NCBI GenBank assembly: GCA_004555865.1 | Contig: SFJO01000005.1 | Location: 35,246 to 99,245 of the forward strand | Direction of reading: 5' to 3' | From: Oscillospiraceae bacterium | GTDB lineage: Bacteria > Bacillota > Clostridia > Oscillospirales > Ruminococcaceae | DNA: 64,000 nt | In this document: one piece after another, positions 23,922 through 31,011 of the stretch | How positions within the stretch are numbered: the stretch's first letter is position 1 | How the letters are laid out: the number at the start of each line of letters is the position of its first letter | Made by a program: the position numbers and the translations under genes | Notes under the pieces: generated by a model | The model's database searches: none | Told to the model about the DNA's origin: nothing | Seen by the model: only the letters and a program-made list of their open reading frames with translations

Positions 23922-25220
23922 ATGAGCATTGAACTTATTACCTTCATCGTCATGCTCGGTGTGTTCCTGGTTGGATGCTTCGCCTGCAAGCTGCCGGTCA
24001 GCCTGTCGATGGTTCTTTCTTCCATCGGCGGCGTGATTGTTGGCGGCTTCATTGGCGGCCTGGATCTGACACTTATGGATGCACTGCGTCATCTCGTTGA
24101 AGGCATGTTCTCCTATGTGGACACCATCCTGGTCATCTCCACCGCCATGGTCTTCATGAAGGTCATCGAGGCTTCCGGCGCTCTGGACGCTGTGTCCTCG
24201 GTCATCATCGAGAAGTTCCACAAGCTGCCCGCCCTGATGCTGTGCCTCATCATGATCATTGTGATGTTCCCCGGAATGATCACCGGTTCCTCCACCGCTT
24301 CCGTGCTGAGCGCCGGCTCCATCATGGCCCCCGTGCTGATGATGATGGGCGTGCCCGCACTGGAGACCGCTTCCATCCTGGCGATGGGCGGCATTCTGGG
24401 CATGATCGCACCTCCCACCAACCTGCCCGCCATGATCATTGGCGCCGGCATTGACATCCCTTACAGCGGCTTTGAGCTGCCTCTGGCTCTGCTGACCTTC
24501 CCCCTGGCCTTCGTCTTCGTGCTGATGTTCGCTTACAAGTACGTCAAGAAGATGGACTACGAGGCTGTGAAGAACAAGCTGAACACCGAGAGCCGCAAGA
24601 AGTACGGTTTCCGCGTGTACATTCCCATCATCGTTGCCATCATCCTGATGGTGGTCAGCAAGATGGTTCCCGCTTTCTCCATCGGCATGCCTCTGGTGTT
24701 CCTCATCAGCGCCATCGTCGGCTGCTTCACCGGCTACAAGGTGAACCTGGCGAAGGTCGCAAAGGACTCCATCAACAGCGTGCTGCCTGTTATGGGCATC
24801 CTGATGGGCGTTGGTATGTTCATCCAGATCATGACCCTGACCGGTGTTCGTGGCCTGATCGTTACCAGCTGCCTGAGCCTGCCCGGCTGGGCCCTGTACG
24901 TGGCTATGGCCGTGTCCATGCCTCTGTTCGGCGCCGTGTCTTCCTTCGGTTCCGCCAGCGTTCTGGGCGTGCCCTTCCTGCTGGCCTTCCTGAACAAGGA
25001 AGAGATCATCGTGGCGGCTGCCCTGTCCCTGATCGCCTCTCTGGGCGACATGATGCCTCCCACCGCTCTGGCCGGCATCTTCGCCGCTCAGGTCGTTGGC
25101 CTGGAGAAGTACACTCCCGTCCTGAAGAAGTGCTTGGTGCCCTGCCTGATGATCATCATCTGGGGTATCCTCTTCATCCTGGGCGCCAATGTGCTTGAAC
25201 CCTTCATCATCCTCACCTAA
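23922..25220 (+). CDS. TRAP large-subunit-like (DctM-type) permease
   Basis: A 432-residue membrane protein with about 12 hydrophobic helices, the usual size for DctM. GMITGSSTASVLSAGSIMAP and GGILGMIAPPTNLPAMIIG match the conserved GS-rich and I-x-PP(S/T) motifs of the ion-transporter superfamily/TRAP large subunit; a second symmetrical copy (SSFGSASVLGVPFLLAFL, GDMMPPTALAGIF) lies in the C-terminal half. TRAP systems import carboxylates with Na+. Here no DctQ or DctP follows; instead a 59-residue membrane protein and an AstE-like hydrolase lie downstream. The substrate may be glutamate-related, an inference. Codon bias indicates high expression. Confidence 0.85.
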   Translation: MSIELITFIVMLGVFLVGCFACKLPVSLSMVLSSIGGVIVGGFIGGLDLTLMDALRHLVEGMFSYVDTILVISTAMVFMKVIEASGALDAVSSVIIEKFHKLPALMLCLIMIIVMFPGMITGSSTASVLSAGSIMAPVLMMMGVPALETASILAMGGILGMIAPPTNLPAMIIGAGIDIPYSGFELPLALLTFPLAFVFVLMFAYKYVKKMDYEAVKNKLNTESRKKYGFRVYIPIIVAIILMVVSKMVPAFSIGMPLVFLISAIVGCFTGYKVNLAKVAKDSINSVLPVMGILMGVGMFIQIMTLTGVRGLIVTSCLSLPGWALYVAMAVSMPLFGAVSSFGSASVLGVPFLLAFLNKEEIIVAAALSLIASLGDMMPPTALAGIFAAQVVGLEKYTPVLKKCLVPCLMIIIWGILFILGANVLEPFIILT

Positions 25221-25238
25221 GAAAGGAGCGAACCAACG

Positions 25239-25418
25239 ATGTTGACTTTGATTTATCGCGGGATCGTTGCCCTGGTGCTGATCGTGGTCGGTTGGAACCT
25301 GTTCGTTCCCGAGAAGAATGCGGACGAAAAGCTCTCCGTGAAGGATACCATCTGCATGCAGCTGAACGCTGCTCTGGTGCTGATCCCTCTCGTGCTTCGC
25401 CTGCTGATGATTAAGTAA
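25239..25418 (+). CDS. 59-residue two-helix membrane protein, candidate permease partner
   Basis: A short gene with AAAGGAG upstream of its ATG, 18 bases after the permease and 16 bases before the next gene. Residues 2-23 and 38-58 are hydrophobic helices; the loop between is charged (PEKNADEKLSVKD). Its size is far below the four-helix DctQ small subunit, but its position is that of one. Codon use matches the neighbours. I know no family for it. Confidence 0.75.
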   Translation: MLTLIYRGIVALVLIVVGWNLFVPEKNADEKLSVKDTICMQLNAALVLIPLVLRLLMIK

Positions 25419-25434
25419 AGGAGGGCTGTTGAGA

Positions 25435-26613
25435 ATGGATAAGTCGAAAAAGATGATCTCTGCGGTCGTCTGCCTGGCGCTGTCCGTGGCCGTTATGGCG
25501 GCCTCTGCGTCCAGCTTCCTGGCAGCCCGCAATGTGCCCCTCCCCGAGCGGGGCCCCAGTGTCACTGAGGTGAAAATGCTCTCCGACTGGTTCGAAGGCG
25601 TGAAAGGCACCAACGCGGACACTCCTGTGTACGTTCTGCAGGGCAAAAAAGAAGGCGGCAAGATGCTGATCCTGGGCGGCACCCATGCCAACGAGGTTTC
25701 CGGCTATATGTCCGCATTCACCTTCATTGAGAATGCCGTTGTGGAAGAGGGCACCGTGTACGTTCTGCCCTACGCCAACCACAGCGCCATGACCCACAAC
25801 GACCCCGGTGAGGGCAACATTCAGTACTTCACCCTGACCACCAAGAGCGGTGAGCGCACCTTCCGCTACGGCAGCCGCGCCACCAACCCTGTGGATCAGT
25901 GGCCCGATCCCGACGTGTACGTTCACTATCCCTCCGGCCAGCAGCTGTCCGGCTCTGAGACCCGCAACATCAACCGTTCTTACCCCGGCCGTCCCGATGG
26001 CAACGCCACCGAGAAAGAGGCCTACGGTATCATGGAGCTGATTCGCAGCGAGGGCGTGAACATCGGCTTTGACCTGCATGAGGCCAGCCCCGAGTACCCC
26101 GTTATCGACGCGACCGTTGCTCACCAGAGCAGCATGGATGTGGCCTCTGTGGGCTGCATGAACCTGCTGATGGAAGGTATGCAGATGAGCCTGGAGCAGT
26201 CTCCCACCAACTTCCACGGTCTGACTCACCGTGAATGGGGCGACAACAGCGACATCAACGTGGCCATCCTGATGGAGACCGCCAACGCCTCTCAGGGCCG
26301 TCTGCGCGGCGCCACCACCATCGCCCAGGTGCTGGGCGGCAAGGACAAGTGCTATGACCTGAGCGAGAAGCTGGGTATGCTGTACGTGCCCTGGAACCAG
26401 ATCACCGGCGCACCCTTCAGCGGTGTGGGCCATCCCATCGAGGAGCGCTGCGGCCGTCATCTGGAAGGCATCAAGCAGTACAGCGAAGCCTACAACGAGG
26501 CACACCCCGAGGCCCCTGTGACCTACACCGGCGTGCCCGGCTACAGCGAGCTGTTCCTGGAGGCCGATCCCAGCGAGCTGGGCGGCGCCCGTCTGGCCAG
26601 CTTCCTGCTGTGA
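25435..26613 (+). CDS. AstE/AspA-type zinc hydrolase, exported
   Basis: A 392-residue protein with an N-terminal signal-anchor (ISAVVCLALSVAVMAASASS) and no lipobox. Zinc-site motifs of the M14 AstE/AspA branch are present: GGTHANEVSGY (His, Glu), TRNINRSYPGRPDG and GFDLHEASPEYPV (third His). It is longer than the lipoprotein paralogue at 17273 and only distantly similar. It ends the permease operon, so it may release or process the transported compound outside the membrane. I prefer the ATG at 25435 to the TTG at 25429 for its spacing from GGAGG. Codon use implies high expression. Confidence 0.82.
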   Translation: MDKSKKMISAVVCLALSVAVMAASASSFLAARNVPLPERGPSVTEVKMLSDWFEGVKGTNADTPVYVLQGKKEGGKMLILGGTHANEVSGYMSAFTFIENAVVEEGTVYVLPYANHSAMTHNDPGEGNIQYFTLTTKSGERTFRYGSRATNPVDQWPDPDVYVHYPSGQQLSGSETRNINRSYPGRPDGNATEKEAYGIMELIRSEGVNIGFDLHEASPEYPVIDATVAHQSSMDVASVGCMNLLMEGMQMSLEQSPTNFHGLTHREWGDNSDINVAILMETANASQGRLRGATTIAQVLGGKDKCYDLSEKLGMLYVPWNQITGAPFSGVGHPIEERCGRHLEGIKQYSEAYNEAHPEAPVTYTGVPGYSELFLEADPSELGGARLASFLL

Positions 26614-26654
26614 CGGAATGTTCCGCTGCATAAGGCGCTGAACCAAAACCAATA

Positions 26655-26699
26655 AGGCCCAGGGTCATTCCCGTAAGGGAGTGGCCCTGGGCCTTTTTT
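26655..26699 (+). terminator. Terminator of the permease operon
   Basis: AAGGCCCAGGG pairs with CCCTGGGCCTT with an inner TCCC/GGGA stem, followed by TTTTTT. Confidence 0.92.
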
Positions 26700-26845
26700 G
26701 TGTGGTTTTTTACCGGCGGGCCGTGGGGCGGCGGGCCTTTTTATGGGGGGAGCAGGGCGGCCTTTTCCGGCAGGCTGCCCCCCGTTTGCCGGGCCGGTGT
26801 CCTCGTTCTGCCCACGGCGGCGTGCCGCGCACCAAAGCAGAATGC

Positions 26846-26902
26846 AAAAACACGCCCGCGCATCTTCATCTGACGGATGGCCAGACCCAAGATGCGCGGG
26901 CG
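26846..26902 (-). terminator. Long terminator of the foldase gene
   Basis: A perfect 14-bp stem (26853-26866 with 26889-26902) encloses a 22-nt loop with its own small CATC/GATG helix. On the minus strand it is followed by TGTTTTTGC. Confidence 0.75.
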
Positions 26903-26959
26903 TTTATCATCGGGATACGTTCCTGTACGCTTTTTGTTGATTTTTTAGGGGCAGCGCGG

Positions 26960-28072
26960 TCATTCTGCCGCCACGTGCTCCATCAGGTACTGGGCCACCA
27001 GCTCGGTGCGCACACCCTGATAAATGTACCCCTTGCCGTAGCTCTTCATCAGGGCCGTGCAGTCGTTCACGCCCTGCTGGGCAAAGTATTCGTCCACGGT
27101 GTCCTGATCCACGGTGATGCCGGCGTCCTGGGCCAGGGCCTGGCACATCAGGTTTTGCCGGATCATGTTCTCCAGCTGGGGCCGATAGGCCTCTTTCAGG
27201 GCGTCCACACTGTCTGCCCCATACTTGGCGGCCAGTTCGTCCAGCGTAATGCCGTAGCCGTTGGCGGCGTTGGCCAGTTCGGTGTCCAGAATGGTCAGCT
27301 GATCCTGCACCAGCTGCTCGGGCACCGGCTGGAAGGTACAGTTGTCGTACAGCCAGTCCAGCACATAATTGTACTTCTGCTCTTCCAGCAGTTGGGCGCT
27401 GATCTTCTGGCGCATATCCTCCACGCTGGTGTAGCCGTAATAATAGCTCAGGTAGTTGGTCACGAAGTCCTCGGTCAGCTCGGGGGGCCGGGCATCGCCA
27501 TGAATGTAGTTGATGGTGGTGTCAAACACGGCCTGCTTGCCGCTCAGGTCTGTGTTGGGGGTATAGGGGTCGGGAAAGGTCACCTGCACCTTCACGGTAT
27601 CGCCGGGCATGGCCCCGATGATCTGGGTGAGAAAATCGTCGATCAGCTCGTCGCTTCCGGCGGTGTAATCCTGATTCTCGGCGCTGCCGCCCTCAAACAC
27701 CTGCCCGTCGATGGAGCCGGTGTAGGTCAGGTTCACGGTGTCACCGTCCTCCACCGCCCGGTCAGTGATCTGGGTGTCGGTGGCATAGCTGGACATGAAC
27801 TGGTCGATGGCGGCCTGCAGATCCTCTTCAGAGACGGTGGTGAAGGCCTCGCCGGAGGGAACCTGCCGGTAATCCGGCAGGGTGACGCAGGCGGTCACGT
27901 CCACCCCGTCAAACAGGCCCTCATCGGTGAGGCCCAGGCTGTAATCGGGCATTTCTTGGTTGATCTCAGCCTCCGACGAGGCGGAAGCGGAGGAAGACGC
28001 TGCCCCCTGGCAGCCGGTGAGCAGCACCGCCGCCGCAAGGCAGGCCGCGGCGCAAAGCAGAGAACGTTTCAA
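26960..28072 (-). CDS. Exported FKBP/trigger-factor-like foldase lipoprotein
   Basis: A 370-residue lipoprotein (lipobox VLLTGC, then a Ser/Ala linker). Residues 95-195 are an FKBP-type peptidyl-prolyl isomerase domain (DGDTVNLTYTGSIDGQVFEGG, GDTVKVQVTFPDPY). Residues 200-365 resemble the helical C-terminal chaperone arms of trigger factor (FVTNYLSYYYGYTSVEDMRQKI, LVQDQLTILDTEL). It would act on the outer face of the membrane to fold exported proteins, plausibly the many lipoproteins encoded here. It is second in an operon behind the zinc-ribbon gene. Confidence 0.82.
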   Translation of the reverse strand: MKRSLLCAAACLAAAVLLTGCQGAASSSASASSEAEINQEMPDYSLGLTDEGLFDGVDVTACVTLPDYRQVPSGEAFTTVSEEDLQAAIDQFMSSYATDTQITDRAVEDGDTVNLTYTGSIDGQVFEGGSAENQDYTAGSDELIDDFLTQIIGAMPGDTVKVQVTFPDPYTPNTDLSGKQAVFDTTINYIHGDARPPELTEDFVTNYLSYYYGYTSVEDMRQKISAQLLEEQKYNYVLDWLYDNCTFQPVPEQLVQDQLTILDTELANAANGYGITLDELAAKYGADSVDALKEAYRPQLENMIRQNLMCQALAQDAGITVDQDTVDEYFAQQGVNDCTALMKSYGKGYIYQGVRTELVAQYLMEHVAAE

Positions 28073-28104
28073 TGGGATACCTCCTGTGGTTCAAGGGCGG
28101 GCAA

Positions 28105-28572
28105 TCAGTCGGCCGATTCCTCTTCGGGCAGCTTGACGCCGTGTTCGCGCAGGGCGCGGCGGTAGGCGGCGTCCTGCAGGCGCCGGCGGCTTTCGGCCTG
28201 CTCCCGTTCAAAATCGGCCTGGCGCTGGGGGGCGGTGCGCCGCCAGTCCACCGCGTACCAGAGGGAAGCGCCGAAGAACAGCACGCCCATCACGGCCAGC
28301 TCCAGCTTTTGGGGCAGGAAGGCCGCCCCAAGCAAAAACGCCAGCCCTAAAAGCAGCCCGCCCCACACGGTGCCGGGCAAAAGCGGCAGGCGGGGGCGCT
28401 TTTCCAGGGCCGGTTCCAGGTACGAGGGGTCAAAATAGGTGGCCCCGCAGTGGGGGCAGGGGCGCAGCGGCGCGCCGTAATGGGTGTCGCGGGCGCGCAG
28501 GCGGTAGTACAGCAGCTCGCCGCACTGGGGGCATAGGTACACAAACGGGGTGCTTTTGGCCGGTTGTTTCAC
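28105..28572 (-). CDS. Zinc-ribbon membrane protein of unknown function
   Basis: A 155-residue protein. Two CxxC pairs (CPQC and CPHC, 25 residues apart) form a zinc ribbon at the N-terminus. One or two membrane segments follow (TVWGGLLLGLAFLLGAAFL, LAVMGVLFFGASLWYAV), then a charged helix rich in Arg and Glu. I start it at the GTG at 28572 because AAGGAG lies 9 bases upstream; a longer ATG-initiated form lacks a site. It precedes the foldase gene by 32 bases. No family name is evident. Confidence 0.65.
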   Translation of the reverse strand: MKQPAKSTPFVYLCPQCGELLYYRLRARDTHYGAPLRPCPHCGATYFDPSYLEPALEKRPRLPLLPGTVWGGLLLGLAFLLGAAFLPQKLELAVMGVLFFGASLWYAVDWRRTAPQRQADFEREQAESRRRLQDAAYRRALREHGVKLPEEESAD

Positions 28573-28671
28573 GGGGCATGGCTCCTTTTTTATCAAGAAT
28601 TGGGGCAGAGGTGTACAGCCCGGAAACAGGCGGCACACACGGAGGTGTACCGCCTGCTGGTTGCTGCCTTC

Positions 28672-28700
28672 ATTATACCATGCGCCGAGGGGCCGAACAA
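28672..28700 (-). promoter_or_regulatory. Promoter of the zinc-ribbon/foldase operon
   Basis: On the minus strand TTGTTC, 17 bases, TATAAT with a TGG extension. The 100-nt leader has a GGCGGTACAC/GTGTGCCGCC hairpin. The remaining 28701-28818 shows nothing. Confidence 0.7.
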
Positions 28701-28818
28701 GAAACCCAGCCCGAATAAAAAAGAGAAAAAGTGTGATGAACGGTGAAATTTATGTGAGAGGGCGCCTCGCCGCAGGGCAGAAGCCCGACCGGGCGGAGTG
28801 CGCCTGCAAAAGCCGGGC

Positions 28819-29175
28819 TCAGTTCTGGTCCCGGCTTTTGGCCACGAGGGCGGCCAGCAGCCCCGCCAGCAGGCTGGCGCAGATGCCGCCCGCGGCGGCG
28901 GTCAGCCCGCCGGTGAGCACCCCCAGCAGGCCGCTTTTGTTCACCGCGTTCACAACGCCCTGGGCCAGCAGGTGACCGAACCCCAGCAGCGGCACCGTGG
29001 CCCCGGCCCCGGCAAATTCGGCCAGCGGGGCGTACCAGCCCAGAGCGCTGAGCACCACCCCGGCCACCACAAAGGCCACCAGAATGCGGGCCGGGGTCAG
29101 CTTGGTCAGGTCAATGAGCAGCTGCCCCGCCACGCACAAGGCCCCGCCCACACAGAATGCCCAGAAATAGTTCAT
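28819..29175 (-). CDS. spoVAE: Stage V sporulation protein AE
   Basis: A 118-residue membrane protein with three to four helices. The N-terminus MNYFWAFCVGGALCVAGQLLID and the FGHLLAQGV segment are characteristic of SpoVAE. With SpoVAC and SpoVAD it forms the core channel that moves dipicolinic acid into the forespore and releases it at germination. It is last in the spoVA operon, 30 bases after spoVAD, with AAAGGAGGAA upstream. Confidence 0.9.
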   Translation of the reverse strand: MNYFWAFCVGGALCVAGQLLIDLTKLTPARILVAFVVAGVVLSALGWYAPLAEFAGAGATVPLLGFGHLLAQGVVNAVNKSGLLGVLTGGLTAAAGGICASLLAGLLAALVAKSRDQN

Positions 29176-29205
29176 GCCATTCCTCCTTTGCCGCGGCGGG
29201 CGGCG

Positions 29206-30231
29206 TTACACAGGCACATCCGGCGCGAGAAGCTCCACAAGATGGGCAATGCCCGGAATGCTTTCGCCCTGCAAAAAGGTCGTCTGGCTCATCAGCGCCC
29301 CGGTGGAGAGCAGCAGAACCCGGCGCAGCTGCCCCTTGGCCAGCCCCGGCAGAATGTGGGCCGCCAGCACGGCGGCGCTGCACCCGGCCCCACTGCCGCC
29401 GGCCTTCACCTGCTGGCGGGCCCGGTCATAGAGAAGCAGGCCGCAGTCCTGATGGTTTTGCAGGGGTAGGCCCTCCACCTGTAGGATCTCCAGCAGCAGG
29501 CGGCTGCCCACAAAGCCCAGGTCGCCGGTATAAATGGCATCGTAGTCCTCCGGGCGGCGGCCGTTTCGGGCAAAAAAGCGCAGCAGCGTTTCGGCGGCGG
29601 CCGGGGCCATGGCGGCCCCCATGTTGTTGATATCGGTCACGTCAAAATCGCGCACCCGGCCAAAGCACACCGCGCCTACCTGCGGCCCTCTGCCGGTGGG
29701 GGTGAGCAGCACCGCCCCGGCGGCGGTGGCCGTCCATTGGGCGGTGGGGGTGCGCTTGCCGCCGTAGGTCAGCGGGGTGCGGTACTGCCGCTCGGCCGTG
29801 CAGAAATGGCTGCTGGTCAGGGCCGCCGCCCGGTCGGCCAGGCCGCAGGCCGCAAAGCAGGCCGCCAGCGCCAGCCCCTCGGCCATGGTGCTGCACGCCC
29901 CGTACAGCCCGGCAAAGGGCACATCCAGCTGGCGCATGGCGTAATGGCTGGCGGTGCACTGGCATTGCAGGTCGCCGCCGAACACCAGACTCAGCGCGTC
30001 CGGCGCAAGCCCGGCCCGGCGCAGCAGCTGATTCATGCACTGGCGCTGCAGCTCGCTCTCTGCCTTTTCCCAGGTGGGCTGGCCAAGGCGGTTGTCCTCA
30101 AACAACAGGTCGAACCCGGCGGCAAGGGGGCCTTCGCCCTCCTTTTTGCCGCCCACGGCGGCCCAGGCATCCACCGCCGGCGGCCGGTCAAACAAAATTA
30201 CATCGCCTCTGCGCTGGGGCATGGCGCTCAC
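29206..30231 (-). CDS. spoVAD: Stage V sporulation protein AD
   Basis: A 341-residue cytosolic, thiolase-fold protein of normal SpoVAD length. Recognisable stretches are FGGDLQCQCTASHYAMR, GLYGACSTMAEGL, TSSHFCTAERQYR and NNMGAAMAPAAAETL. SpoVAD binds dipicolinic acid directly during uptake into the spore. It follows spoVAC by 15 bases. Confidence 0.95.
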   Translation of the reverse strand: MSAMPQRRGDVILFDRPPAVDAWAAVGGKKEGEGPLAAGFDLLFEDNRLGQPTWEKAESELQRQCMNQLLRRAGLAPDALSLVFGGDLQCQCTASHYAMRQLDVPFAGLYGACSTMAEGLALAACFAACGLADRAAALTSSHFCTAERQYRTPLTYGGKRTPTAQWTATAAGAVLLTPTGRGPQVGAVCFGRVRDFDVTDINNMGAAMAPAAAETLLRFFARNGRRPEDYDAIYTGDLGFVGSRLLLEILQVEGLPLQNHQDCGLLLYDRARQQVKAGGSGAGCSAAVLAAHILPGLAKGQLRRVLLLSTGALMSQTTFLQGESIPGIAHLVELLAPDVPV

Positions 30232-30246
30232 GCTCCTTTCCCGGCC

Positions 30247-30696
30247 TCAGCCCACCCAGGGGCGAAGCACATACCACACCAGCCCCCACAGGCTGCTGGC
30301 GGCCACGCCGTACACGATCACCGGCCCGGCAATGAGAAACAGCTTGGCCCCCACGCCGGTGATGAAGCCCTCTTCCTTGAACTCGATGGCGGGGCTGACC
30401 ACCGCATTGGCGAACCCGGTGATGGGCACCAGCGTGCCGGCTCCGGCCTTGGCCGCCAGTTTCTGGTACAGCCCCAGCCCGGTGAACAGCCCCGACAGGG
30501 CAATGAGGGTCACGCTGGTGAGGGTGCCGGCGTCGGTGAGGGGAAAGCCTTGGGCCAGATAGGCCTGCCGCAGCCCCTCGCCCAGCAGGCAGATGGCCCC
30601 GCCCACAAAAAAGGCCCAGAGGCAGTCCTTCCAGAGGGGAGAAGGGGGTGAAGCCGCCTTGACCATGGGTTTGTATTGCTGCGGTGTAAGCTTCAT
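30247..30696 (-). CDS. spoVAC: Stage V sporulation protein AC
   Basis: A 149-residue membrane protein. The motif DCLWAFFVGGAICLLGEGL, GFANAVVSPAIEFKEEGFITGVGAKLF and the N-terminal QYKPMVKAASP agree with SpoVAC, the mechanosensitive pore component of the dipicolinate channel. The start follows AGGAGGTC. It is the first gene of a reduced three-gene spoVA operon (no A, B or F visible), as in many Clostridia. Confidence 0.93.
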   Translation of the reverse strand: MKLTPQQYKPMVKAASPPSPLWKDCLWAFFVGGAICLLGEGLRQAYLAQGFPLTDAGTLTSVTLIALSGLFTGLGLYQKLAAKAGAGTLVPITGFANAVVSPAIEFKEEGFITGVGAKLFLIAGPVIVYGVAASSLWGLVWYVLRPWVG

Positions 30697-30737
30697 GGGG
30701 CAGACCTCCTGAACGAAAATCGGGCTGTTTTCGGCGT

Positions 30738-30766
30738 TAGTATCCCCAAACGGAAGAAAACCATGC
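30738..30766 (-). promoter_or_regulatory. Sigma-G-type forespore promoter of the spoVA operon
   Basis: On the minus strand GCATG, 17 bases, GATACTA. It fits the sigma-G -35 (GHATR) and all but one position of the -10 (CATNHTA), 40 bases before spoVAC, where forespore control is expected. Confidence 0.7.
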
Positions 30767-30805
30767 ACCCGGCCGCTGCTTTTTTGTAAAATCGGAGGGT
30801 TTTGC

Positions 30806-30835
30806 TTGCCGCGGGGCGGTGAGTACGGGTATAAT
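30806..30835 (+). promoter_or_regulatory. Sigma-A promoter of hflX
   Basis: TTGCCG, 18 bases, TATAAT. The leader is about 170 nt and contains no gene. Confidence 0.6.
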
Positions 30836-31011
30836 AAAAAATACGGCCTTCCGAGGTTGGGCCGATGAAAAAGGGGGTGCCCCGTATGCGCCACGCTGAA
30901 ATCCATCTGACTTGATTTTTCGATCCGGAGCGGCCCGGCCCGCCCCGGTTGATGAATGCCGCCCGGCCCGCCCCAAACGGCTGCGGCCCGGCGGCAGGGA
31001 AAGGGAACGTT

